NCBI RefSeq assembly: GCF_003605405.2 | Contig: NZ_QYTW02000007.1 | Location: forward strand, 95,006 to 159,005 | Origin: Siminovitchia terrae | Lineage (GTDB): Bacteria; Bacillota; Bacilli; Bacillales; Bacillaceae_C | Length of the DNA stretch: 64,000 nt | Direction: 5' to 3' | Shown here: positions 56,383-64,000 of the stretch, in pieces | Layout of the letters: each line of letters opens with the position of its first letter | Numbering within the stretch: the stretch's first letter is position 1 | Made by a program: the position numbers and the translations under genes | The notes under the pieces: model-generated | The model's database searches: none | What the model was told of the DNA's origin: nothing | What the model saw: the letters and a program-made list of their open reading frames with translations, nothing else

Positions 56383-56773
56383 AGTTATTAAGCTCCCTCG
56401 ATTAGATACGATTATCTAACGGGCCAGATTCTTGAAGAAGAATATCAAAAAATGCATGACTATTCTGACTGATGCAACGAGACCTAAAGGTGTTCTTTAC
56501 TCGGAGTAAAGTTCAGAGTGTAGTGTCTTTACTAGTCATTGTTTAGCTCATTATGATCATAATTTAACAGTTTTATTTTGATTCCTTTTGTTATGTCTCC
56601 CGGACATCTCCTAAACCTTTATTCAACTAAAGATCCATTTTGTAGAATAAGGTAACTATTTTTTCTTGAAAGAAAAAATTTTTAGTTCTCCCAATAAAAG
56701 GTAGTATAAGGGAAAAACAGGATCAAAGGAATTTATGGGTGTCATCAAGGCACTTTTATAGTTGTAGATTTAA
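56383..56773. other. Intergenic stretch with a GGGCC motif
   Basis: CTAACGGGCCAGATTCTTGAAGAAG at 56415-56440; no gene seen. Confidence 0.5.
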
Positions 56774-56964
56774 CTTCATTCAGCAGAAGTCTCCCACTTC
56801 TGTAAGTGGTAAGATGAATGCCTATTGGTATTCAATTCAGGGGGGGGGTCAAACCCCGGCTGAATAAAGTTAAAGCCTCCGGCGGATGCCACAGGTTTTC
56901 AGAGAAAATTTATCGAGCGGAGCTCGATAAAATCTGGGCGCAAATTCGCCAAGGCGCATTTGAT
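56774..56964 (+). repeat. Structured TTTAA-targeted element, copy 8 (191 bp)
   Basis: After TTTAA 56769-56773; ends TTTGAT. All hairpins present with a G-tract expansion (GGGGGGGG near 56841). A GCGGTAGTTTTTTAAACTGCCACGC hairpin follows at about 56980-57010. Confidence 0.92.
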
Positions 56965-57102
56965 TATTAATAAAACGAATGATGCGGTAGTTTTTTAAAC
57001 TGCCACGCGATTTTTTATTAGTCAATATCTTACAAGAGAGCTTTAACCAAATGTGTTACATTAACTATCAGAAATCAAAAGAATCAAAAGGAGGTTGTTC
57101 GT

Positions 57103-57264
57103 ATGGGGAAAGAAGAAAGAACGGTACGTTTTGATCATGATTTACAAATAGAAGCTTATCGTTTTGAAGGAATCATGCAAAAGTTTCCGAACCACTTTCA
57201 TGAATATTATGTGATTGGGTTTATAGAGAGTGGACAAAGACGATTATCTTGTAAATCTATATAA
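57103..57264 (+). pseudogene. N-terminal stump of an AraC-family regulator
   Basis: ATG 57103 behind AAAAGGAGG. 53 codons with YRFEGIMQKFPNHFHEYYVIGFIESG, here as EGIMQKFPNHFHEYYVIGF, typical of the cupin-like sensor domain of AraC proteins. It stops before the DNA-binding helices, at the join with the next remnant. Confidence 0.75.
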
Positions 57265-57795
57265 TAAAGGGTATAAAGTGCCGAGGCTGTTTATGGCACC
57301 AATCCTCTCGCATTCGCTGCGCCAGTCGACAACAGGCTTCCCTTGGTGATCGATCAGGCTTCCAGCGCCACAGCGTTTGTCAACATACGGCTGGCGGCAG
57401 AACGGGGGGAGATGATCCCCGAAGGCTGGGCTATCGATGGGAAGGGACAAAAGACAATTGATTCACGTGAAGCGATTAAAGGAGCTTTACTTGCTTTCGG
57501 GGGTGTTCGCGGTGCCAATATCGCACTCATGGTTGAGATTCTCGCCGCAGGTACGACAGGCGCGAACTGGTCACTTGATGCTCCATCTTTCGAGGAAGGG
57601 AGTTATTCGCCTGGTGTAGGTCTGTTCATCATTTCTCTAAACCCCGAACTCCTTGATCAGAGTTTCTTGGATCGAATGGCGTCTCAGATTGAACGATTGT
57701 CCTCCAAAGGTATTTATGTCCCCGGGAGCAAGTGGAGTGAGGATGAAATTGATCTTCCGCCTTCACTTGTTGCGACCCTTGAGGAGTATTGTTAA
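57265..57795 (+). pseudogene. C-terminal half of an Ldh2-family (malate/lactate/ureidoglycolate) dehydrogenase
   Basis: From about 57282 the frame reads EAVYGTNPLAFAAPVDNRLP, VIDQASSATAFVNIRLA, PEGWAIDGKGQ, ALLAFGGVRGANIALMVEIL and PGVGLFIISLNPELL to a stop at 57795. The first half of the protein (about 160 residues) is missing. This piece is much richer in G+C than its neighbours, indicating foreign origin. It is directly joined to the AraC stump. Confidence 0.82.
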
Positions 57796-57847
57796 TATTA
57801 ATAGTTTTAAAACCGTCGTACCATGAAACCAAATAAGGAGGGACAAA

Positions 57848-58483
57848 ATGAATAAATACACAAAACCACATTGGGGAGACTCTATTCTTATTACCATTGA
57901 CACACAAAACGATTTTACATTACCTAACGCCCCTGCTGAAATCAAAGGTACAACAGATATTGTACCAAGAATGAAAATGGTATTAGAAGCATATAGAGCA
58001 AAAGGATTACCTATCTTGCATGTGATTCGTTACTACAAGGAAGATGGTTCTAATGTTGATTTATGTCGCAAAGAAGCCATTGAAAATGGAGTTAGAATTG
58101 CTACTCCAAACACTGAAGGTGCAGAATTAGTTGAAGGTATTCGCCCATATGATTACAATCAACTTAACGCTAGTAAATTATTAAAAGGCAAGTTCCAATC
58201 CATAGGTGAGAAAGAATGGGTCATGTATAAATCTCGTTGGGGTTCATTTTATAAAACCGATTTAGAGCACTTTCTACATAATCAAAGCATTGATACATTA
58301 GTGTTTACTGGTTGTAATTTCCCAAATTGCCCACGTACATCCATGTACGAAGCAAGTGAGAGAGACTTTCGTGTAGTGATGATTTCTGATGCCATGTCTC
58401 AAGTGTATGATAAAGGAATTAAAGAGATGGAGAATATTGGTGCACATGTATGTAAAGTAAACGATGTTTTGGAATCTCTTTAA
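57848..58483 (+). CDS. Isochorismatase-family cysteine hydrolase
   Basis: 211 residues. Triad residues D18 (TIDTQNDFTLP), K128 (MYKSRWGSFYKT) and C161 (NCPRTSMYEASERDF). ATG follows AAGGAGGGACAAA. Related to plant-type and bacterial amidases acting on small amides; not the same subfamily as the enzyme at 31138. Confidence 0.88.
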   Translation: MNKYTKPHWGDSILITIDTQNDFTLPNAPAEIKGTTDIVPRMKMVLEAYRAKGLPILHVIRYYKEDGSNVDLCRKEAIENGVRIATPNTEGAELVEGIRPYDYNQLNASKLLKGKFQSIGEKEWVMYKSRWGSFYKTDLEHFLHNQSIDTLVFTGCNFPNCPRTSMYEASERDFRVVMISDAMSQVYDKGIKEMENIGAHVCKVNDVLESL

Positions 58484-58879
58484 ACTTTAGTTAAAGTATA
58501 ATACCAAATCAAAGATCACTTCTAACGTCAAAAGAGTGGTCTTTTTGATTATCAATATTATTTTCCAAGGAGAGTCAACCATCCAACGACTTTGTTCTGT
58601 TTCTGAAGAGCAAGATGATCTGGGTCCAAATCGATACAATGGTGTCAAGAAAGTAGACACATAGAATAGAGAATATGTTACTTCAGAAACGGGCCATATT
58701 GTGGAACAACACCTTTTAAGAAAAATGTGGTATGTATCTATGTTAATATTTTTGAAGAAATGTACTTAATGTAACGGGCAGTTTAGTTCAATAAGGTAAA
58801 CTTATGAATTTGTATAAATAACCTATAATTTTCTTTATGTACCAAGGTTGATATGTTAAAGAAAAAAAGGGGAATTATA
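58484..58879. other. Intergenic stretch with terminator and GGGCC motifs
   Basis: AAAGATCACTTCT / AAGAGTGGTCTTTTTG is the terminator (58513-58552). TGTCAAGAAAGTAGACAC near 58647 looks like an IS3-family end. AACGGGCCATATTGTGGAAC (58683) and AACGGGCAGTTTAGTTCAATAAG (58775) are module halves. Confidence 0.5.
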
Positions 58880-59623
58880 GTGCGAATTTTTGATGCACAT
58901 TTTCATATTATTGATTTTGATTTTCCAATTATTGAAAACCAAGGATATTTGCCGCCTAGTTATGTTGTAGAAGATTATCAAAATGACACTGCTGATTTAA
59001 ATGTATTCGGTGGAGCTATTGTATCTGGGTCATTCCAAGGATTTGATCAAAAATATTTATTAAAGGCACTAAAACAACTGGGTTCAACATTTTGTGGCGT
59101 AACACAATTACCTTTTACAGTGACGGACGACGAAATACTAAATTTAAATGAACATGGGATAAAAGCATTACGCTTTAATATTAAAAGAGGTGGTTCAGAA
59201 GATTTATCGAAGCTGGATTACTTTGCTAGAAGAGTTCATGATTTAGTGGGATGGCATAGTGAGCTTTATATTGATGCAAAAGAGTTATCTGAAATTGCAT
59301 CTATTATTGAAAAATTACCAGCTATATCAATCGACCATTTAGGGTTATCAGAAGAAGGACTACCACATTTATTAAAACTAGTTGATAAAGGGGTACATGT
59401 AAAAGCGACTGGTTTTGGTCGTGAAGATTTAGATGTTAAGAATGCATTGAAATCCATTTATGAAATTAATCCAGATGCACTTATGTTTGGAACAGATTTG
59501 CCATCTACAAGAGCAAAAAGACCTTTTCAGTATGCAGATGTTGAATTAATCCAACAGTTATTTGATGAACAAGCTACCGATAAAATCCTATATACGAATG
59601 CTTTCAAATGGTATTTCAAGTAA
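58880..59623 (+). CDS. Amidohydrolase-family (TIM-barrel) hydrolase
   Basis: 247 residues from GTG 58880 behind AAAGGGGAATTATA. Metal-site HxH in FDAHFHIID, later SIDHLGLSEEG and the terminal FGTDLPSTRAKRPF with the catalytic Asp. Related to dicarboxylate lactonases/decarboxylases of the amidohydrolase-2 group. No partner genes. A GTAACGGGTAGCG motif follows at 59670. Confidence 0.82.
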   Translation: MRIFDAHFHIIDFDFPIIENQGYLPPSYVVEDYQNDTADLNVFGGAIVSGSFQGFDQKYLLKALKQLGSTFCGVTQLPFTVTDDEILNLNEHGIKALRFNIKRGGSEDLSKLDYFARRVHDLVGWHSELYIDAKELSEIASIIEKLPAISIDHLGLSEEGLPHLLKLVDKGVHVKATGFGREDLDVKNALKSIYEINPDALMFGTDLPSTRAKRPFQYADVELIQQLFDEQATDKILYTNAFKWYFK

Positions 59624-59781
59624 TTTAACTTTTATTAGATTTGTAAAGTTTGTGAATGAGTACACTTAAAGTAACGGGTAGCGTTAGTGATTGTTGAATA
59701 ATCTGCGTATAAAAAAAGACTCTCCTTGAACATAATAGAATCTAGATTAATGGATTTATAACATGGGAGAGTGAAAGAGTA

Positions 59782-60083
59782 ATGTTATTATCAGAAGCAT
59801 GGGAAAAGTATCAATTGGATAAAAAATCGAGGGATATTCACCTCTTACATTAAAAACATATTGTTTTCAATATAATCTCTTATTACAATTTTTCGGTGAT
59901 ATTGACAAGGGGTAGCTTACTACAGAGAAATTAAAAGGGTACCTAATACTGGCGGGAGAACACTTAAAGCCATCTTGTTTAGGACACAGGGTTCGTTGCA
60001 TTAAATCACTATTTAAATGGACACATGATGAAGGCTTTATTTCTAAAAACCCTGCTGCTAAATTAACAGGATATTTATGTTAA
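59782..60083 (+). pseudogene. N-terminal remnant of a tyrosine recombinase/integrase
   Basis: ATG 59782 opens LLSEAWEKYQLDK, shifts frame to GYSPLTLKTYCFQYNLLLQFFG, has a TAG, then LTTEKLKGYLILAGEHLKPSCLG and CIKSLFKWTHDEGFISKNPAAKL before a stop. This is the SAM-like core-binding domain; the catalytic domain is missing. Confidence 0.85.
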
Positions 60084-60110
60084 AGTTATAGTTAAAGAAG
60101 GCATTCATAA

Positions 60111-60683
60111 ATGATTCATTTGGGGGAATGTATCATACTAAAGATCATGTTGATCATTGTGCTTTCTTATTGCCTTGGAAGCATAACGGGAGCTTATTAT
60201 ATAACCAAATGGATGATTGGAAAAGATATTCGCCAGCTTGGGAGCGGGAATGCTGGAGCAAGAAATGCTGGGAGACAGCTAGGGAAGAAAGGGTTCATGT
60301 ATACGCTTCTCATAGATATTGCAAAGGTTATGATTGCTCTTTATCTAACGACGGTTTTCTTTTCACAAAATGATATTATGCTGTTGATTAGTGCTTTTTT
60401 TCTGTTGATTGGCCATAATTGGCCGATGCATCTCGGCTTTAAAGGGGGAAAGGGAGTCGTCGTTTTTTTAGCTTCCACTTTGTTTCTCGTGCCGCTTGCT
60501 ATGGCTGTTTTAGGAATATGCGTAGGATTCAGCTTCTTGTTTGTTCGAAACTTTACGATTGCTGGATTGATTTCAATGGCTTCCATTCCTATAACTGCTT
60601 GGATATTAGGAGAATATGATTTTGCCAAGGGGCTATTTATTTTAATGATCGTTGTGATAATCTCGCATATAAAAAGAAAATAG
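60111..60683 (+). CDS. plsY: PlsY-type glycerol-3-phosphate acyltransferase paralogue
   Basis: 190 residues, with five or so hydrophobic helices. The three PlsY motifs are visible: GSGNAGARNAGR, GHNWPMHLGFKGGKG and the later GL...PITAWI region. PlsY moves acyl groups from acyl phosphate to glycerol 3-phosphate. ATG 60111 has AAGAAGG upstream; ATG 60147 is an alternative start. It is 47 bases before the GNAT-aminotransferase fusion, with which it probably forms an operon, so it may serve a specialised lipid. Confidence 0.88.
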   Translation: MIHLGECIILKIMLIIVLSYCLGSITGAYYITKWMIGKDIRQLGSGNAGARNAGRQLGKKGFMYTLLIDIAKVMIALYLTTVFFSQNDIMLLISAFFLLIGHNWPMHLGFKGGKGVVVFLASTLFLVPLAMAVLGICVGFSFLFVRNFTIAGLISMASIPITAWILGEYDFAKGLFILMIVVIISHIKRK

Positions 60684-60730
60684 CAAAATGACACTACTCC
60701 ATTTCATTTTACTCTAAAGGAGGCAAGAGA

Positions 60731-62332
60731 ATGAAACAACATCCTTTAACATTTAAAATAGCATCAGAACCGGAAGAAATGGAACAAATCCATCAATTAA
60801 ATTACGACACTTTTGTTGAGGAAATTCCGCAGCATCAGCAAAACAAAAGTCGCCGCTTAATCGATAAATTCGATAAAGAAAATATCTATATTATTGCCAA
60901 GGATAATGACGTTGTTATTGGAATGATTGCAGTGCGTGCTAACCGTCCGTTTTCCCTGGATCATAAGTTACATAACCTGGATGATTATTTACCGAAAGAC
61001 GCAAACCCTTGTGAAGTCCGCTTGCTATCAGTGAAAAGAGAATATCGAAAAAGCCGGGTATTTTACCAATTGGTAAACCTGCTCGTTAGCTATTGTTTAA
61101 AAAAAGATTATAATATAGCGCTTATTTCAGGGACAGATCGGCAAATAATGCTGTATAAAAAAATCGGCTTTGAACCGTTCGCACATATGGTGGGAACAGA
61201 GAAGGCAAGGTTTCAACCGATGTACCTGACGAAAGAGAATTTTGAAACGACATCCAAAGCTTTTACGAAACTAATGACACAAAAAAAGAAGCAATCGAAG
61301 TTACTAAACTTTCTGCCAGGCCCTGTACTAGTAAGCAATGAAGTAGAACAGGCATTTAGAAAAACAACTATTTCTCATCGTTCTATCGATTTTATAAACG
61401 AAATGAAGGCCGTTCGAACAAAACTTTGCGAACTGGTCCATGCAAAAAATGCACAGTTAATAGTGGGGACTGGGACACTTGCGAATGATTTAGTAGCTGC
61501 TCAAATAAAGAAACTCCCGGGTAAGGGACTAATTATGGCAAATGGAGAGTTCGGATATCGGTTAATCGATCATGCAGAAAGGATGGGTTTAAAACACTAT
61601 ACATTAAAAAAAGAATGGCACGATGGTGTTTCTATAGAAGAAATTGAAGATTTTCTTAAAACGCATCGTGATGTAAGCTGGATTTGGACCGTCCATTGTG
61701 AGACATCTACGGGATACCTTTACGATTTGCATAGAATTATAGAATTAACAAAAAAGCATCAGATAAAATTATGTGTGGACGCCTGCAGTTCTGTGGGAAT
61801 CGTACCCATTGATTTTAAGGATGTTTATTTAGCAAGTACGGTCAGCGGGAAAGGGTTAGGTTCTTATCCTGGATTAGCCATTGTTTTTCATAAAGAGCCA
61901 GTTGTACCTAATAATGAGATACCAAGGTATTTAGACTTAGGACAGTACGCTGTTGCTGATAGCATTCCGTATACGCATTCATCAAGCCTAGTTTCTGCAT
62001 TACATGAAGCCGTAAATAAGGTGGATGTAGAAAATAGACACATTTTAGCGAATTCCGCTAGGAAAATGCTGACGAGTGCTGGCTATATGGTATTGGGAAA
62101 TGAGGATTATTCACCAGGAATCCTTACGATTGCACTTCCAGATTTTCTTTCTTCACAAGACATAGGTGACAAGTTAAGAGAAAATGGGATTATCATTAGT
62201 TATGAAAGCCACTATTTAAGGGAGCGGAATTGGATCCAGTTTGCATTTATGGGGGAGCTGACAATGACGGAGTTTGAGAGCGCATTTTCAGTACTTCAAC
62301 AAACATTAGAATGTAAAGGTAAGCAGGTTTAA
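60731..62332 (+). CDS. Fusion of GNAT-type acyltransferase and class V aminotransferase
   Basis: 533 residues. The N-terminal ~180 resemble N-acyl amino acid synthase/autoinducer-synthase-like GNATs (MIAVRANRPFSLDHKLHNL, EVRLLSVKREYRKSRVFYQL). From about 190 a fold-type I class V aminotransferase of the phosphonate/alanine-glyoxylate type follows: FLPGPVLVSNEVEQAF, VGTGTLANDLVAAQI, CVDACSSVGIVPIDF and the PLP lysine in TVSGKGLGSYPG. ATG follows AAAGGAGGCAAGAGA. With plsY upstream, an acylated amino product is plausible. Confidence 0.85.
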   Translation: MKQHPLTFKIASEPEEMEQIHQLNYDTFVEEIPQHQQNKSRRLIDKFDKENIYIIAKDNDVVIGMIAVRANRPFSLDHKLHNLDDYLPKDANPCEVRLLSVKREYRKSRVFYQLVNLLVSYCLKKDYNIALISGTDRQIMLYKKIGFEPFAHMVGTEKARFQPMYLTKENFETTSKAFTKLMTQKKKQSKLLNFLPGPVLVSNEVEQAFRKTTISHRSIDFINEMKAVRTKLCELVHAKNAQLIVGTGTLANDLVAAQIKKLPGKGLIMANGEFGYRLIDHAERMGLKHYTLKKEWHDGVSIEEIEDFLKTHRDVSWIWTVHCETSTGYLYDLHRIIELTKKHQIKLCVDACSSVGIVPIDFKDVYLASTVSGKGLGSYPGLAIVFHKEPVVPNNEIPRYLDLGQYAVADSIPYTHSSSLVSALHEAVNKVDVENRHILANSARKMLTSAGYMVLGNEDYSPGILTIALPDFLSSQDIGDKLRENGIIISYESHYLRERNWIQFAFMGELTMTEFESAFSVLQQTLECKGKQV

Positions 62333-62593
62333 AACAAAAATAAACGATTTAAAAATACAGCAGGCATGTTTTAAAATCGGGAATCTAACAAAGGTAGCAT
62401 CAGAAATTCGTGTGCGTTTAATAGAGTTGGGTTCATTATTAATGTAAAGTAACATCTTCTGTTATATAAAATCATATGTTGCTATTTAGCCAAAATTCTT
62501 CTTGTACAATCTTTAATTAAAGGGCGCTTTAATTGAATAAAAGTGTACCTTAAGCGTGCCATGATTGTAGAAGTAAACAGTCTGTAATCCTTA
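62333..62593. other. Intergenic stretch with a GGGCGC motif
   Basis: ATTAAAGGGCGCTTTAATTGAATAA at 62516-62540 is a palindromic single half-module. No gene seen. Confidence 0.5.
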
Positions 62594-63257
62594 ATGGAAA
62601 GTAAAAGAAAGGTTGAAAAGGCGGAAATTAAAATCATGGACCGGATAAAAAACCCAAGTATAAAATTAAAAAGGCACTTGGAGTACCAAGAGTATGAAGA
62701 TATAAAAAGCCTCCGGAAGTACTGTGTGGAACAGGATAATGTAGCACTGGAGCTAGAGCTTGATTATAAACTTAGTTAAACATCTAGATAAAAAGTGAAG
62801 ATCTTGATAAGATCAATGAATTTATGTTCTATGATGAAGGTAAGCTTATTGGATATATAGGCATATGTCAATTTGGTAGAGAAACGATGGAAGTTAACGG
62901 TATGGTGCATCCTGAATATAGGAGGATGGGGATCTTTAGTAGGTTATTCTCATTAGTGAAAGATGAGTGGTAATAAAAGAAAATCACAGGATATGTATTT
63001 ACTGAGTGATAATAAATTCCTACCCGGTCTTGAATTTATAAAGCGTACGGGCGCTTATTATGATAACTCGGAATATGATATGTTTTTAAAAGGTGATCTA
63101 AGAAGAGGCTTAGCTTTAAACGAATTGAGACTTAGGGAAGCGGTCAATAAAGATGCAAAAGAAATTGCAAGACAAAATGCTGTCTATTTTGATGTAGGCC
63201 CCAAGAAAGTGGGTTTAACGCTCCCGGAGGAAGAAGCAAACCGCGGGGTAGATATTT
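62594..63257 (+). pseudogene. Broken two-domain GNAT acetyltransferase, cut by an IS
   Basis: Starts MESKRKVEKAEIKIMDRIKN; reads YCVEQDNVALELELDYKL, then shifts frame near 62779 to NEFMFYDEGKLIGYIGICQF, MEVNGMVHPEYRRMGIFSRL (acetyl-CoA loop), then shifts again near 62960 to KRKSQDMYLLSDNKFLPGLEF and the start of a second GNAT domain. It is interrupted at about 63258 by an IS200/IS605-type left end directly after TTTAT. Confidence 0.82.
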
Positions 63258-64000
63258 ATCATTTCCTGACAGAAGACTCCCACTACAAGGAATATAAAGG
63301 GCGGAGCCCAATGAGTAAGTGGGAGATGAATGTCGGTTGGCGATAGCCCAAACTGGTATCATTATGATAAAATGGAAACAAACGTTCTTGTTGAGGTGAA
63401 ATGAATGTTAGTCAACAAAGCGTACAAATTTCGTATATATCCAAACAAAAAACAAGAAATCCTCATTGCTAAAACAATGGGCTGTTCACGTTTCGTATTC
63501 AATCATTTTTTAGCAAAGTGGAAGGATGCCTACAAGGAAACGAGCAAAGGATTAACCTACAATTCTTGTTCTGCTGAATTACCACAACTAAAAAAGGAAT
63601 TAGTATGGTTAAAAGAAGTTGACAGCACTGCGATTCAATCTTCACTTAAAAACCTTGCTGATTCGTATTCACGATTTTTCAAGAAACAAAACAGAGCACC
63701 TCGCTTCAAATCTAAAAAGGACAAAGTGCAATCTTACACAACAAAGCACACGAATGGTAATATCGCCATTTTAGGTAACAAAATGAAATTACCTAAACTT
63801 GGTCTTGTTCGTTTTGCAAAAAGTCGTGAAATAGAAGGTCGTATTCTTTCCAGACGCCAAGAATTAGCATTCAAACGAAAATGTAAATTAGATGAAGCAA
63901 AAAATCTTCAAAAACAAAAACGTAAAGTAGCACACCTCCATGAAAAGGTCACAAACGCAAGAACAGACTACTTACATAAAATCTCTACTGATATTGTCAA
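63258..64000 (+). mobile_element. IS200/IS605 (IS1341-type) element, right side beyond window
   Basis: After TTTAT (63253-63257) comes CATTTCCTGACAGAAGACTC, a hairpin CTCCCACT...AGTGGGAG and GATGAATG, the same left-end plan as at 18374 and in the 190-bp elements. The tnpB gene starts at 63405. Confidence 0.75.
63405..64000 (+). CDS. tnpB: TnpB with internal deletion (3' end outside window)
   Basis: ATG 63405 follows TTGAGGTGAAATGA. 198 codons are visible. The N-terminus (LVNKAYKFRIYPNKKQEILI, FNHFLAKWKDAY) and RNA-binding part (FKSKKDKVQSYTTKHTNGNI) are normal. After REIEGRIL the frame jumps to SRRQELAFKRKCKLDEAKN and VAHLHEKVTNARTDYLHKIS, leaving out about 75 residues that would carry the first RuvC motif (IDxG). 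The frame stays open, so a nuclease-dead but possibly RNA-binding protein could be made. Confidence 0.88.
   Translation, partial: MLVNKAYKFRIYPNKKQEILIAKTMGCSRFVFNHFLAKWKDAYKETSKGLTYNSCSAELPQLKKELVWLKEVDSTAIQSSLKNLADSYSRFFKKQNRAPRFKSKKDKVQSYTTKHTNGNIAILGNKMKLPKLGLVRFAKSREIEGRILSRRQELAFKRKCKLDEAKNLQKQKRKVAHLHEKVTNARTDYLHKISTDIV

Noticed and set aside
58640..58665. Intact IS3-family element
   Set aside because: Only an end-like string TGTCAAGAAAGTAGACAC is present, with no transposase nearby.
59782..60083. Prophage or ICE attachment region
   Set aside because: Only the N-terminal domain of one integrase remains; no phage genes or att repeats were seen.

Overview
The window looks like an accessory-rich chromosomal stretch from a low-GC Firmicute, most likely Bacillus in the broad sense. 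The signs are A+T-rich codon use, AGGAGG-type ribosome binding sites, frequent TTG/GTG starts, a LexA box of the Bacillus type, and gene families typical of Bacillaceae. It has no rRNA, no CRISPR array and no intact prophage. It does contain many truncated or frameshifted genes, remnants of six kinds of insertion sequence or transposon, and several repeat families.

Layout. 1-5600: an ArsR-family regulator (cut by the window edge), an MFS exporter and a flavin oxidoreductase behind a triplicated operator region; then a virginiamycin B lyase (vgb) followed by the stump of a vat-type streptogramin A acetyltransferase; then a small SOS-controlled gene. 6200-25200: an island of pyridoxal-phosphate (PLP) and serine/glycine/cysteine metabolism. 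It holds a class III aminotransferase, glyA, a SufS-type desulfurase, broken thiD/pdxK, MOSC, a thioredoxin-fold protein, alanine racemase, LysR, serC, a divergent tRNA-Cys, a PLP-homeostasis protein, serA, hisC and a broken histidine-type phosphatase. 25700-32100: a string of small single-gene units (CPCC protein, GNATs, methyltransferase, hexapeptide acetyltransferase, DinB-like protein, lipoprotein, isochorismatase, membrane proteins), many followed by a recurring GGGCGC/GGGCC module. 32200-43600: Tn3, IS110 and other remnants mixed with an oxidoreductase, VOC protein, LysR, MocR/EamA pair, metallo-beta-lactamase-fold hydrolase and AAA ATPase. 43750-47340: a MarR-led operon with a serine hydrolase, an acetyltransferase and an APH-fold kinase. 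48400-56300: HelD, then a cluster aimed at the ribosomal peptidyl-transferase centre: a Cfr-type 23S rRNA methyltransferase, a second divergent ribosomal protein L3, and an Lsa-type ABC-F protein, each behind a short leader ORF. 57100-64000: gene remnants, an isochorismatase-family hydrolase, an amidohydrolase, a plsY paralogue with a GNAT-aminotransferase fusion, and a TnpB with an internal deletion.

The most notable points are: (1) the cfr / L3-paralogue / ABC-F cluster, in which the extra L3 differs most in the loop that approaches the drug-binding site; (2) eight near-identical ~190-bp highly structured non-coding elements plus one stump, each directly 3' of TTTAA and ending in TTTGAT, two of which interrupt genes whose frames are restored by exact removal, as expected of IS200/IS605-type single-strand transposition; (3) the recurring GGGCGC...GGGCC modules behind small accessory genes; (4) the PLP/serine island with its own tRNA-Cys. 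Functional statements rest on family recognition from the translated sequence; no database search was run.
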